Source: Martinezella rhizogenes
GTDB lineage: Bacteria; Pseudomonadota; Alphaproteobacteria; Rhizobiales; Rhizobiaceae
Length of the DNA stretch: 64,000 bases
Direction: 5' to 3'
Assembly (NCBI GenBank): GCA_013322215.1
Contig: JAAMEZ010000036.1
Location: 62,001-126,000, forward strand
Part shown: positions 1-7,663 of the stretch, piece by piece
How positions within the stretch are numbered: position 1 is the first letter of the stretch
Layout of the letters: every line of letters starts with the position of its first letter
Program-made: the position numbers and the translations under genes
Notes under the pieces: model-generated
Told to the model about the DNA's origin: nothing
The model's input: only the letters and a program-made list of their open reading frames with translations
Database searches by the model: none

Positions 1-398
1 GTCATGCCGGCCAGCATGGTTACGACGAACAGGGCGGTTTGCGGGATGCCGACCGACAGGGAGGCGACGGCCGGGCCGGGACAGAAACCACCGATGCCCC
101 AGCCCAGGCCGAACAAGCCCGAGCCAATGACCAGCGACACGTCGATCTGCCGGTTGGTCGGCATGTGGAAGCTGTCGTCGAAAGCCGGATGCCGCATCCG
201 CTTCATTGCCTGGACGCCGATGAACGCCACGACCACGGCGCCGCCTAGAACGAAGGCAAGGCTTGGATCCCATGCGCCGAAGACGTCGAGGAAGCCCTGG
301 ACGCGAGCCGGGTTCAGCATGCCGGAGAGCGACAGGCCCAAACCAAACACCACGCCGGAGATGAGAGCGGCCCCGAACTGGTAGATGTTCCTCTTCAT
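1..398 (-). CDS. DUF6691 / YeeE-YedE half-transporter, 3' end cut by window edge
   Basis: Reading the minus strand from ATG at 398 gives about 132 codons without a stop before the window ends, so the C-terminus is missing. The protein starts MKRNIYQFGAAL and has glycine-rich hydrophobic segments (GVVFGLGLSLSGM, GSGLFGLGWGIGGFCPGP). The cysteine in GGFCPGP is typical of the second half of the YeeE/YedE (thiosulfate/sulfur-compound permease) family. Its start overlaps the stop of the preceding YeeE/YedE gene (ATGA-type), so the two halves are probably translated together and form one inner-membrane transporter. Rhizobial bigR-type operons carry the same pair, and a role in moving sulfide- or persulfide-derived sulfur is inferred from that. 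Family assignment is firm; the substrate is not proven. Confidence 0.85.
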   Translation of the reverse strand, partial: MKRNIYQFGAALISGVVFGLGLSLSGMLNPARVQGFLDVFGAWDPSLAFVLGGAVVVAFIGVQAMKRMRHPAFDDSFHMPTNRQIDVSLVIGSGLFGLGWGIGGFCPGPAVASLSVGIPQTALFVVTMLAGM

Positions 399-805
399 AC
401 TCCAGGACTCCGCAGAACTGCGACGGCGACCACGCCGGCCATCAAGAAGGTGGCGACGGCCACCATGGAGCGCGGCGACAGACGAGCAAGACCGAGCACG
501 CCGTGACCACTGGTACAGCCGGAGCCCATCCGGGAGCCAAACCCGACGAGCAGGCCCGCGGTGACAATCAGCGGCCAGCCCGCAGTGATTTCGACCTGTG
601 GCCAGCCGCCAAAGAAAAGCAGGTAAGCGAGCGGCCCGAGCAGCAGCCCGAGGACGAAAGCGAGGTTGGTGGCCAGGCCGACACCTTGAGCGAGATGTCC
701 GACGATCCCGCTGATCCCGGCGATCCGACCGTTTAGCAACAAAAGCATGACAGCGGAGGCGCCGATCAGCATGCCTCCTGCCAGAGAGGATAGATAGGCA
801 CTCAT
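395..805 (-). CDS. YeeE/YedE family sulfur-compound transporter half
   Basis: 136-aa, very hydrophobic protein with four or more membrane segments. It contains the family cysteine motif GSGCTSGHGV (about residues 94-103), which in YeeE-type permeases lines the sulfur-compound path. It is about half the length of a full YeeE, and the next gene (DUF6691) supplies the other half; the two genes overlap by four bases. Its own start overlaps the stop of the upstream bigR-like regulator, so blh, bigR and both transporter halves form one coupled operon. The likely job is export or import of a small sulfur compound during sulfide detoxification. The family call is confident; substrate and direction are inferred. 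Confidence 0.88.
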   Translation of the reverse strand: MSAYLSSLAGGMLIGASAVMLLLLNGRIAGISGIVGHLAQGVGLATNLAFVLGLLLGPLAYLLFFGGWPQVEITAGWPLIVTAGLLVGFGSRMGSGCTSGHGVLGLARLSPRSMVAVATFLMAGVVAVAVLRSPGV

Positions 806-1143
806 TTCTCCTCCTTCACGCAGAAGATTTCATAGAGGGCGGCGACCAGTTGGGCGGCCTTCGCCTCCGTCAGGCGATAGAAGATCTGCTTTCCCTCTCG
901 CCGCGTTTCGACGATGCCGGAACTCCGGAGCACGGTGAGGTGCTGCGAAAGATGCGGCTGATGGATGTCGACCTTCTCTTCAAGCTCGCCGACCGAGTAC
1001 TCTCCTTCGACCAGCGTGCAGACGATCATCAGGCGCGCCTGGTGTGACAGCGTCTTGAGAAGGTTCGCCACCTCTCCGGCCCGGCTGGCCATTTCGGCGG
1101 GAGAAAGCCCCGCCTTCATCATCGCCTTCAAATCGGTGGTCAT
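802..1143 (-). CDS. bigR: BigR/SqrR-type ArsR repressor, sulfide/persulfide sensor
   Basis: 113-aa winged-helix repressor. Cysteines fall at residues 42 (LMIVCTLVEG) and 108 (YEIFCVKEE), the pair whose disulfide or polysulfide link controls DNA binding in BigR of Xylella and Agrobacterium. The recognition helix region is HQPHLSQHLTVLRSSG. A longer reading from 1191 exists, but ATG at 1143 overlaps the blh stop (ATGA) and gives the usual family length. The gene sits second in its operon, after blh and before the transporter halves. An AT-rich inverted repeat in front of blh is the expected operator, so autorepression relieved by sulfide is likely. The identity rests on the two cysteines, size and neighbours. 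Confidence 0.93.
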   Translation of the reverse strand: MTTDLKAMMKAGLSPAEMASRAGEVANLLKTLSHQARLMIVCTLVEGEYSVGELEEKVDIHQPHLSQHLTVLRSSGIVETRREGKQIFYRLTEAKAAQLVAALYEIFCVKEEK

Positions 1144-2438
1144 TCCCATACAGCTCCCTGCAATGCATCGAGCGGAAACTTCAGATAGCACTTGCCGTTG
1201 GCTTCCGGCTCCGGCAGGCGCCCACCGCGGATGTTCACCTGCAAGGCGTGCAGGATGAGCTTGGGCATCGGCAGTGTCTTGTCTCGCTTCGTCCTGAGCG
1301 CTACGAACTCTTCTTCCGTCACGCCAGCAAGATGCGGGTTGGACTTCTTCTGCTCGCCTACGGTGCTCTCCCAGCGAGGGGCGCGTCCCGCCGGCTGGTA
1401 GTCATGGCCCGTGAAGATCCGCGTCCCGTCCGGGAGGGCGATGATGTCCTGGATAGACTTCCATAGGACGCGTGCGTCCCCACCCGGGAAATCGGCGCGC
1501 GCCGTACCGCTGTCGGGCATGAAGAGCGTGTCGTGCACGAAGGCCGCGTCGCCGATCACATAGGTGATGGAGGCAAGTGTATGGCCAGGCGAGAACAGCA
1601 CCTTCGCATCGATGGAACCGACCTTGAAGGTCTCGCCATGGGCGAACAGCCGATCCCACTGAGAGCCGTCGGCGGCAAGCTCGGGCCAGTTGTAGATGTC
1701 CTTCCACAGCTTCTGGACGTCGACCACGCGCTCGCCGATGGCAGTCCGCGCGCCGGTCTTCTCTTTCAGATACTGGGCGGCGGAGAAGTGGTCGGCATGC
1801 GGATGCGTGTCGAGGATCCACTCGACCATCAGCCCCTCGCTGCGAACATAATCGAGAATTGCGTCCGCGTTGACGGTCGCCGTTCCTCCGGCCTTTTCAT
1901 CGAAGTCGAGCACCGGATCGACGATCGCGCACTTGCGGGTTTCGGGATCAGACACCACGTACTGGACACTCCAGGTACGCTTGTCGAAGAAGCCTTTTAC
2001 CTGTGGTCGGCGAGCAGCATGCTGCTTGAGCCAGGCCGCGGCCGCGCTGGTGTCGAAGCGGCGGCTGCTTCCAAACTCGATGACCCCGTCGATAGACATG
2101 CGACCGTCAAGGACCTCGCCGATCAAATAGAGACTCAGCGAGCGAGTGCCAGTCTTGCAGTGGGCAAGCACCGGCCCTTTGGATTCTTCGACCGCGCGCT
2201 GAAACGCACGGACATCCGCCTCGGTGATCGTACCGAGCGTGATCGGAATGAATGCGTAGGACAGGTCGCAACGCTTGGCTGCCTGGCTTTCGCCCTGCGT
2301 TCCAGGCTGGTCAGAATCTTCGTTTTCCGGCCGGTTGTTGATGAGCGTCTTGAACCCCCGTTCGCCCAGCAACTGGATGTCCTCGATGCTCGGCTGTGGC
2401 GAGATCGACAGCTTCTCGGATATTGCGGTGACAGGCAT
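1140..2438 (-). CDS. blh: Blh: DUF442 sulfurtransferase-like domain fused to persulfide dioxygenase
   Basis: 432-aa two-domain protein. Residues about 1-135 are a DUF442 (TIGR01244) phosphatase/rhodanese-like domain with the loop HCKTGTRS. Residues about 150-400 are a metallo-beta-lactamase fold of the ETHE1 persulfide dioxygenase type with the metal motif THPHADH. Known Blh proteins oxidise glutathione persulfide to sulfite and so help detoxify hydrogen sulfide. I place the start at ATG 2438 because GGAG lies six bases upstream. The more upstream ATGs at 2462/2459 lie next to an inverted repeat likely to be the operator and promoter. It is the first gene of the operon with bigR and the YeeE/YedE pair. 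Assignment is strong. Confidence 0.93.
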   Translation of the reverse strand: MPVTAISEKLSISPQPSIEDIQLLGERGFKTLINNRPENEDSDQPGTQGESQAAKRCDLSYAFIPITLGTITEADVRAFQRAVEESKGPVLAHCKTGTRSLSLYLIGEVLDGRMSIDGVIEFGSSRRFDTSAAAAWLKQHAARRPQVKGFFDKRTWSVQYVVSDPETRKCAIVDPVLDFDEKAGGTATVNADAILDYVRSEGLMVEWILDTHPHADHFSAAQYLKEKTGARTAIGERVVDVQKLWKDIYNWPELAADGSQWDRLFAHGETFKVGSIDAKVLFSPGHTLASITYVIGDAAFVHDTLFMPDSGTARADFPGGDARVLWKSIQDIIALPDGTRIFTGHDYQPAGRAPRWESTVGEQKKSNPHLAGVTEEEFVALRTKRDKTLPMPKLILHALQVNIRGGRLPEPEANGKCYLKFPLDALQGAVWE

Positions 2439-2465
2439 GGCTCGCTCCGTGTTGGGCATCATTAT

Positions 2466-2489
2466 ACATTATAGTATAATATATAATGT
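2466..2489. promoter_or_regulatory. AT-rich inverted repeat, candidate BigR operator
   Basis: Perfect 8-bp arms ACATTATA and TATAATGT are separated by 8 bp (gtataata), 28 bp upstream of the chosen blh start. The element is almost pure A/T in an otherwise GC-rich region and contains TATAAT-like -10 sequences, so repressor binding would block RNA polymerase. BigR-family operators are AT-rich palindromes over the -10 region; binding here is inferred. Confidence 0.75.
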
Positions 2490-2652
2490 TATGTTTCAAG
2501 GGCGGACTCAGACTTTTCTCGGGAGAATCTCCAGTCATCTCGTCCGTCAGCAGCCGGCACGTTTCCGCGTACGGCACCGACAGGTCTTGAATGCTCGACT
2601 TCGGCGTGATTCAATATCATCGTGACGGAAGCGGATTGAGCAGGTGGCCTGC

Positions 2653-3396
2653 ATGAGCTTGTTCAGCAAAGTCAGACGAACCGAGATCATGAACCCGGTG
2701 AGCGGCTGGCTGAAAGTAGTGGCCTGCTCGCCGCCGCCCGACATTGCCGGCGAGGTGACGCTCTTTCCGAAATGCGACATAGACGGCGTGATCGTCGCCG
2801 AGCGCGTAGCGCCGACCGCGGTCCATTTCAGCGGCTGCGATGTGCCGAAGTCGAAATGGCCCCATCCAGGCATGATGCTGCCGGTCGTCGTGGATCTCGC
2901 CGATCCCAGACATTACAGGATCGAATGGGAAAAAGTTCCGACGGGGCAGCAGGCGGCAGAAAACCTCGCCGCGAGATTGCGCACTCAGAAACAGGACGAG
3001 CAGCGGATCGACGAGACTGACCATCCAGACTTTCCCCGCGTTTGGCGCGAGGCACCGGATGGGGAGACGTCGCCAGAGCTGCTCAATGGTCTCACCGCAC
3101 AGCAAACAGAACTCGCGCTTGCCGGCGCAGGCGCTGCGGTCGGGCTTGAACCCACCATTGCAAGGGTCTTGACCGCCGATGAGGTGAGGCCAAGCAGTGC
3201 GCCAGGCGGGACATGGGACATTACCGTCCGGGTAACTCACCCGAATGGCGGCGCGGACTGGGATGCGGTCACGCGAATGTCATTCAGCAGTTCCGAACGT
3301 CGCCTGAAGCGCACCGCAGCGGGAACTACGCTGCCAGTTCTGGTCGATCCCGACAATCACAGACGGATCATCGTAGACATATCCAGTCTTTCCTAA
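2653..3396 (+). CDS. Hypothetical protein with two related beta-rich repeats
   Basis: About 247 aa; no family recognised with confidence. The start at 2653 follows AGGTGG; ATGs at 2644 and 2689 are alternatives. The N-terminal half has a segment ending PGMMLPVVVDLADPRHYRI and the C-terminal half one ending GTTLPVLVDPDNHRRIIVDI. These look like two copies of one small domain, each ending in a 'LPV-VD-D--R-I' edge, joined by a charged, Gln-rich linker (about residues 90-150). There is no signal peptide or membrane segment. It stands alone between the divergent bigR operon and a convergent LacI gene, so context does not suggest a role. Codon use looks native, and the protein is probably real. 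Confidence 0.6.
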   Translation: MSLFSKVRRTEIMNPVSGWLKVVACSPPPDIAGEVTLFPKCDIDGVIVAERVAPTAVHFSGCDVPKSKWPHPGMMLPVVVDLADPRHYRIEWEKVPTGQQAAENLAARLRTQKQDEQRIDETDHPDFPRVWREAPDGETSPELLNGLTAQQTELALAGAGAAVGLEPTIARVLTADEVRPSSAPGGTWDITVRVTHPNGGADWDAVTRMSFSSSERRLKRTAAGTTLPVLVDPDNHRRIIVDISSLS

Positions 3397-3472
3397 GGCC
3401 CTCTTCCCAAGCGATGTGTCCGCGCCGCACGCCTTATATTTGGATATTTGGCAGGCTGTCCCTTCATCGCAT

Positions 3473-4498
3473 TTAAGGCGGCGGCGCGATGGAAGCGCGA
3501 AGGATCAGCTGGCACTCCATCTTCAGCCTTACTGGCGGCTTCTTCGGCTGCATCACCTTTTCCAGAAGCTCGGCGACCGCCCAACGGCCCATATCCTCGT
3601 GCGGCAGCTTCAATGTTGTGAGCGGCGGCAGGATTTTTCGGGCGAGGCTTTCATCGTCGAAACCGATGACGGAAATATCGTCGGGAATCCTCAATCCGCG
3701 CAACCTGATCGCATCATAAGCGCCCATTGCCACACGGTCGGAAAAGCAGAAAACCGCCGTCGGTGGCAATGGCAGATCGAGGAGCTGCAGCATCTTTTCC
3801 CGCCCGAGATCGAGCGACCAGGCTTCCGAAAGGATCAGTTCCGGATCGACGGCAATATCGTAGGTCGTCAGCGCCTGGCGATAACCGCTTAGACGATCGC
3901 GCGCCGCTTCAAGCCGCTGCCTGCCGGCGTCGATCATCGCGATGCGACGATGGCCGGCCTTGATCAAGGCTTCCGTTGCCGCGTAACCGCCGGCATGATC
4001 GCCGGGAATGATCGAGGAGAACTCGGCTCGCTGCTGGTGGCAGTTCAGAAGGACGGCTGGGTAGTTGCCGAGCTTGGAGGGCAGCACCGGCGCCAGCTGG
4101 GTGATCAGCGTGGCATAGATTACGCCAACGATCTGGCGCCGTCCGAGATAGTCGAGAATGGATTCCGCGAATTCGACCTGTCCGCCCGTAACGACGGTGA
4201 GCGCCGCCAGGCCCTGCTCTTCCGCCGCGCTTCGAACACCTTCGATCAGCGGCGCGGCATGCTGCGAGGCCATGAGATCGTCTATCAGGAGAACGATGAT
4301 GCCGCTGATCGGGTCACTGGCCGGCACGGTCTTCTGGTAGCCAAGTTCCTCGGCGACCGCCAACACACGCTCGCGCACCTTCTCCGAAACCCTCTTGCCG
4401 GGTGCCTCGTTCAGCACCAGCGAAACCGTCGCATGCGAAACGCCGACCTGCGAGGCGATATCGGACATGGTCGGTCGTTTCGTCGTTTTGTCGTTCAC
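3473..4498 (-). CDS. LacI-family repressor of the adjacent GH2/sugar-import genes
   Basis: 341 aa. Residues about 10-60 are a LacI helix-turn-helix (TMSDIASQVGVSHATVSLVLN) with the hinge at about residue 60. The rest is a periplasmic-binding-like sensor domain (GIIVLLIDDL, FCFSDRVAMGAYDAI, DDISVIGFDDE). It is transcribed away from the GH2 glycosidase, and the shared 156-bp gap holds nested inverted repeats (4581-4620) suitable as its operator. The inducer is presumably the glycoside, or a product of it, imported by the transporter at 7.6-10.8 kb. Family and divergent-regulator role are well supported; the ligand is unknown. Confidence 0.9.
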   Translation of the reverse strand: MNDKTTKRPTMSDIASQVGVSHATVSLVLNEAPGKRVSEKVRERVLAVAEELGYQKTVPASDPISGIIVLLIDDLMASQHAAPLIEGVRSAAEEQGLAALTVVTGGQVEFAESILDYLGRRQIVGVIYATLITQLAPVLPSKLGNYPAVLLNCHQQRAEFSSIIPGDHAGGYAATEALIKAGHRRIAMIDAGRQRLEAARDRLSGYRQALTTYDIAVDPELILSEAWSLDLGREKMLQLLDLPLPPTAVFCFSDRVAMGAYDAIRLRGLRIPDDISVIGFDDESLARKILPPLTTLKLPHEDMGRWAVAELLEKVMQPKKPPVRLKMECQLILRASIAPPP

Positions 4499-4580
4499 TC
4501 AGTTTCTTTCTCGGACTCAAGGGCGGTCTGCACGCACGTTAGAAAATCTGACGGACAATGTGAAGCTGCGGCCCTTGCGA

Positions 4581-4620
4581 AAGTTAAGTTTATAAGTTAC
4601 GAAACTTGTCTGTAACTTAT
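4581..4620. promoter_or_regulatory. Nested inverted repeats, candidate LacI operator
   Basis: Positions 4592-4600 (ATAAGTTAC) and 4612-4620 (GTAACTTAT) form a perfect 9-bp inverted repeat with an 11-bp spacer. A second palindrome, AAGTT-acga-AACTT, occupies 4594-4607, and another AAGTTA half-site lies at 4581. The cluster is in the divergent promoter between the LacI gene (start 4498) and the GH2 gene (start 4655), 35 bp before the GH2 start. An operator role is inferred from symmetry and position. Confidence 0.65.
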
Positions 4621-4654
4621 TTTGTGACTTAATCCAACCAGAAAGCTCGCGGCT

Positions 4655-7396
4655 ATGACCATCGCCTCCGGCCGTTTCGCCGACACTCATTGCGCGCCGC
4701 GTACGCGCCTGTCTCTCGACGGAGCCTGGGACTTTCAGCTGCAAGGCCAAACGCCAACGACGATTGCCGTACCCGCCCCCTGGCAGGCCCATTTTCCGGA
4801 TCTGCGGGCCGCGGCTGGCGTGGCAACCTATTCCCGCGGCTTCACCGTGCCGCAGGAGTGGCTCGGTCGTCAGGTCATCTTGCATTTTGGTGCGGTGAAC
4901 TATTTCGCCGAAGTCGCGGTCAACGGCCGCGCTCTCGGTTCTCACGAAGGCGGCTATCTGCCGTTTGAATTTGTCATCCCCGGCGATCTGCTTGCGGGCG
5001 AATTGCGTCTGGATGTGAAGGTTACGCTGCCGAGCGCCGATGCCCGGGCTTTCCCGGATTTTCCGTTCGACGAGATCCCGCACGGCAAGCAGAGCTGGTA
5101 CGGAATGCTGGGTGGCATCTGGCAATCGGTCTGGCTGGAATGCCGCTGCGAGGCGCATATCACCCACCAGGCCATCCGCGCCGATCTCGCAACGGGGAAT
5201 GTCGCCATCGATGTCGAGCTGGCAGCAACTTTCACCGGCGCCTTGAAGATCACGCTTCTCGATCGCAACGGTGCGGTCACAGCTTCGGCCGAAGTTGCGC
5301 TCGATGACGAGGCACGGGCTTCGGCCGCGCTCAAAGTCGCCAAAGTGGAGGCGTGGTCGCTTGATGATCCCGCGCTCTATCGGGCTGTTGCCGAGCTATC
5401 CGAGAGCGGCACCGTTCTCGATGCCGCCGAGCAGAATTTCGGCTTTCGCACCTTCGAGGCAAGGGATGGAAGGTTCTTCCTGAACGGCGAGCCCTTCTAC
5501 ATGCGCGGCGCGCTGGATCAGGATTATTATCCCGAGGGCATCTATACGCCGCCGTCGCTGGAGTTCCTGGGGGATCAGGCACGCAAGGCAAAGGAGCTCG
5601 GCCTCAATCTCCTGCGCTGCCATATCAAGGTTCCCGATCCGCGCTATTACGATGTGGCGGACCGATTTGGCCTGCTGGTCTGGACGGAAATCCCGAACAT
5701 TCAGACTTTCAACAAGAAGTCGGCGAAGCGCCTGCTCGATACGATGGAAGGAATCCTGCGCCGCGACGGCAACCACCCCTCCATCGTGATCTGGACTATC
5801 ATCAACGAGGATTGGGGAACGCGCCTCGTCGAAAGCGCCGATCAGCGAGCCTGGTTGGAAGGCGCCTATCATTGGCTGAAGAAGCAGGATCCGACACGGC
5901 TGGTCGTCGACAATTCCGCCTGTATTCCGAACTTCCATGTCATCTCCGACATAGACGACTATCACTATTACGCCTCAGTCCCGGAAATGGCGCGCGAGTG
6001 GACCGACTGGGTATCGGCTTTCGCCGGGAGGCCTGAGTGGTCCTATTCGCCGAACGGCGATGCGAAACGGCGCGGCGACGAGCCGCTCGTCGTCTCCGAG
6101 TTCGGCGTCTGGGGTCTGCCGTACCCGGAAAAGCTCAAGCAGGACGGCAAGGAACCGTTCTGGTTCATCAATGGTCTGGAATGGGACAGCGACGGCGCGA
6201 CCTATCCGCACGGCGTCGAACAGCGCTTCCGTACCTATCAGTTCGACAAGGTCTTTCCGTCCTTCGGCTCCTTCATCGAGGACACGCAGTGGCATCAGTT
6301 CAATGCCCTCAAATTCGAAATCGAAGAGATGCGCCGCCATGCCTCGATCCAAGGCTATGTCATCACCGAGCTGACCGATTTGCATTGGGAAGCCAATGGC
6401 CTGATGGACATGCAGCGCAATACGCGTGCCTATCACAACCGCTTTCACGAGATTAATACCGATGTCGTCATCATCCCGCGCATGCAGCATTATGCTGTGT
6501 GGGCAGGCGATACCACCAATGTCGAGCTCGAAATCTCGACCGGCGGCAAGGCGCTCCCCGCGGCCGAGCTGAGCTGGAACGTCGATGGTACGATTGCCGG
6601 AAGGATGGCGATCCCGGCGGTGAACGCGACATCGGTACATCATCTGCCGGCACTTTCTCTGTCCTTTGAGCCGGCCATGGCCGGCAGACAGATCAGCATC
6701 CAGTTTACGATCACCGCCGGCGGCAAGGAAATTGCACGCAACAGCCTCGAGGTCAGTGTCTATCGCCGCCGCTCCAAGCCGGTCCTTTCCGTATTCTCGG
6801 CCGAACCAGAAATCGCGCAATATCTCACTGCGCTCGGCTACGCGCTTGTCGAGGCCGGCAAGGCGGATGTACGGGTTGCGTCTTCCCTCAGCCAGGCCGA
6901 TATCGACGCCATGGAGCATGGTGCCCATTATGTATCGCTCGCCGATGTGGCACCGCTGCCGTTCGGCAATCTGCGCAACGACCAGCCGAACTGGAATTAC
7001 CCGACCGGGGGCGATCGCGGACAATCCATGCCGCAGATGCGCGTCACCGAACGCAACGGCACCATCTGGAAGGGCAATTGGGTCACCGGCTTCAGCTGGG
7101 TGAAGCGTTCGGGGAAATTCGAACGCCTGCCGGGCGGCCCGCTGACCGATCTCTCCTTCGTTGGCGTCAATCCGAACCGCGTCATCACCGGTTTCCGGCC
7201 GATCCATTTCGACGGCCTGGTCCACGCAGGTACGATGGTGGGCTGGATCCACAAGCCATGCGCAACCATTGCCGAGAGGCAGGTCGGCGCCGGTCATATC
7301 GTCGCCACGACCTTCGGCCTGATGCGCGAAACAGCTGGTGTCGATCCGGTAGCGGCAACCTTGCTTGATTGCATCATCGAGACGGCAGCCGGATAG
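4655..7396 (+). CDS. Glycoside hydrolase family 2 enzyme (beta-galactosidase/glucuronidase/mannosidase type)
   Basis: 913 aa with no signal peptide, so cytoplasmic. Domain order follows GH2: an N-terminal jelly roll (about 15-165, GAWDFQLQG and ATYSRGFTVP), an immunoglobulin-like domain (about 170-275), a TIM barrel (about 275-600) and a C-terminal extension of about 300 residues. The acid/base is Glu385 in WTIINEDWG and the nucleophile is Glu482 in VVSEFGVWG. Both catalytic residues are present, so the enzyme should be active. The exact sugar cannot be read from motifs; W/N/E context fits beta-galactosidase, beta-glucuronidase or beta-mannosidase. It leads an operon with a CUT1 importer, suggesting an oligosaccharide is imported intact and cleaved inside the cell. 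Confidence 0.9.
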   Translation: MTIASGRFADTHCAPRTRLSLDGAWDFQLQGQTPTTIAVPAPWQAHFPDLRAAAGVATYSRGFTVPQEWLGRQVILHFGAVNYFAEVAVNGRALGSHEGGYLPFEFVIPGDLLAGELRLDVKVTLPSADARAFPDFPFDEIPHGKQSWYGMLGGIWQSVWLECRCEAHITHQAIRADLATGNVAIDVELAATFTGALKITLLDRNGAVTASAEVALDDEARASAALKVAKVEAWSLDDPALYRAVAELSESGTVLDAAEQNFGFRTFEARDGRFFLNGEPFYMRGALDQDYYPEGIYTPPSLEFLGDQARKAKELGLNLLRCHIKVPDPRYYDVADRFGLLVWTEIPNIQTFNKKSAKRLLDTMEGILRRDGNHPSIVIWTIINEDWGTRLVESADQRAWLEGAYHWLKKQDPTRLVVDNSACIPNFHVISDIDDYHYYASVPEMAREWTDWVSAFAGRPEWSYSPNGDAKRRGDEPLVVSEFGVWGLPYPEKLKQDGKEPFWFINGLEWDSDGATYPHGVEQRFRTYQFDKVFPSFGSFIEDTQWHQFNALKFEIEEMRRHASIQGYVITELTDLHWEANGLMDMQRNTRAYHNRFHEINTDVVIIPRMQHYAVWAGDTTNVELEISTGGKALPAAELSWNVDGTIAGRMAIPAVNATSVHHLPALSLSFEPAMAGRQISIQFTITAGGKEIARNSLEVSVYRRRSKPVLSVFSAEPEIAQYLTALGYALVEAGKADVRVASSLSQADIDAMEHGAHYVSLADVAPLPFGNLRNDQPNWNYPTGGDRGQSMPQMRVTERNGTIWKGNWVTGFSWVKRSGKFERLPGGPLTDLSFVGVNPNRVITGFRPIHFDGLVHAGTMVGWIHKPCATIAERQVGAGHIVATTFGLMRETAGVDPVAATLLDCIIETAAG

Positions 7397-7442
7397 CCGG
7401 CCCCAAAATCTCACCGCCGCATATGACCGGGAGGAGGTTGAA

Positions 7443-7607
7443 GTGGCCCAGACAGATGCAGCTTTGAGCATCAGCAATGTCTCCAAGAGCTGTGGAGCAG
7501 TTGATGTGCTCAACGACATCTCGCTCGGCATAGGCAGCGGCGAGGTCGCTACAACTGCTGACGGCAACGGATATCACGCGGCTCGCCAGCTGCGGCACAG
7601 GGCATAG
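7443..7607 (+). pseudogene. Remnant of CUT1 ABC ATPase (N-terminal piece only)
   Basis: A GTG start at 7443 follows a strong GGGAGGAGG. The first 35 codons read like the N-terminus of a MalK/UgpC ATPase (ALSISNVSKSCGAVDVLND, then SLGIGSGEV). The sequence breaks where the Walker A loop should follow, and after about 19 unrelated codons it reaches a stop. A complete family member is about 350 aa. The piece lies where a sugar-importer ATPase is expected, between the GH2 gene and the binding-protein gene. An internal deletion of an ancestral ATPase gene is the simplest reading. The remnant could still be translated but cannot bind ATP. Confidence 0.75.
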
Positions 7608-7663
7608 GGACCACCCGCAAAGGGCGGCCCGGGAGGAAAACAGAACAGCCTGGAGGAGAAAGA

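Noticed and set aside
39..384. Plus-strand open frames over the first 400 bases
   Set aside because: They are antisense to a hydrophobic DUF6691 gene with a better codon pattern, cysteine motif and ATGA coupling to its neighbour.
1533..2474. 313-codon plus-strand frame opposite blh
   Set aside because: It is antisense to the strongly supported blh gene; low-complexity charged composition and no ribosome site.
5975..7567. 530-codon minus-strand frame opposite the GH2 gene
   Set aside because: High-GC antisense frame; no domain, and the GH2 gene has both catalytic Glu residues and the proper fold order.
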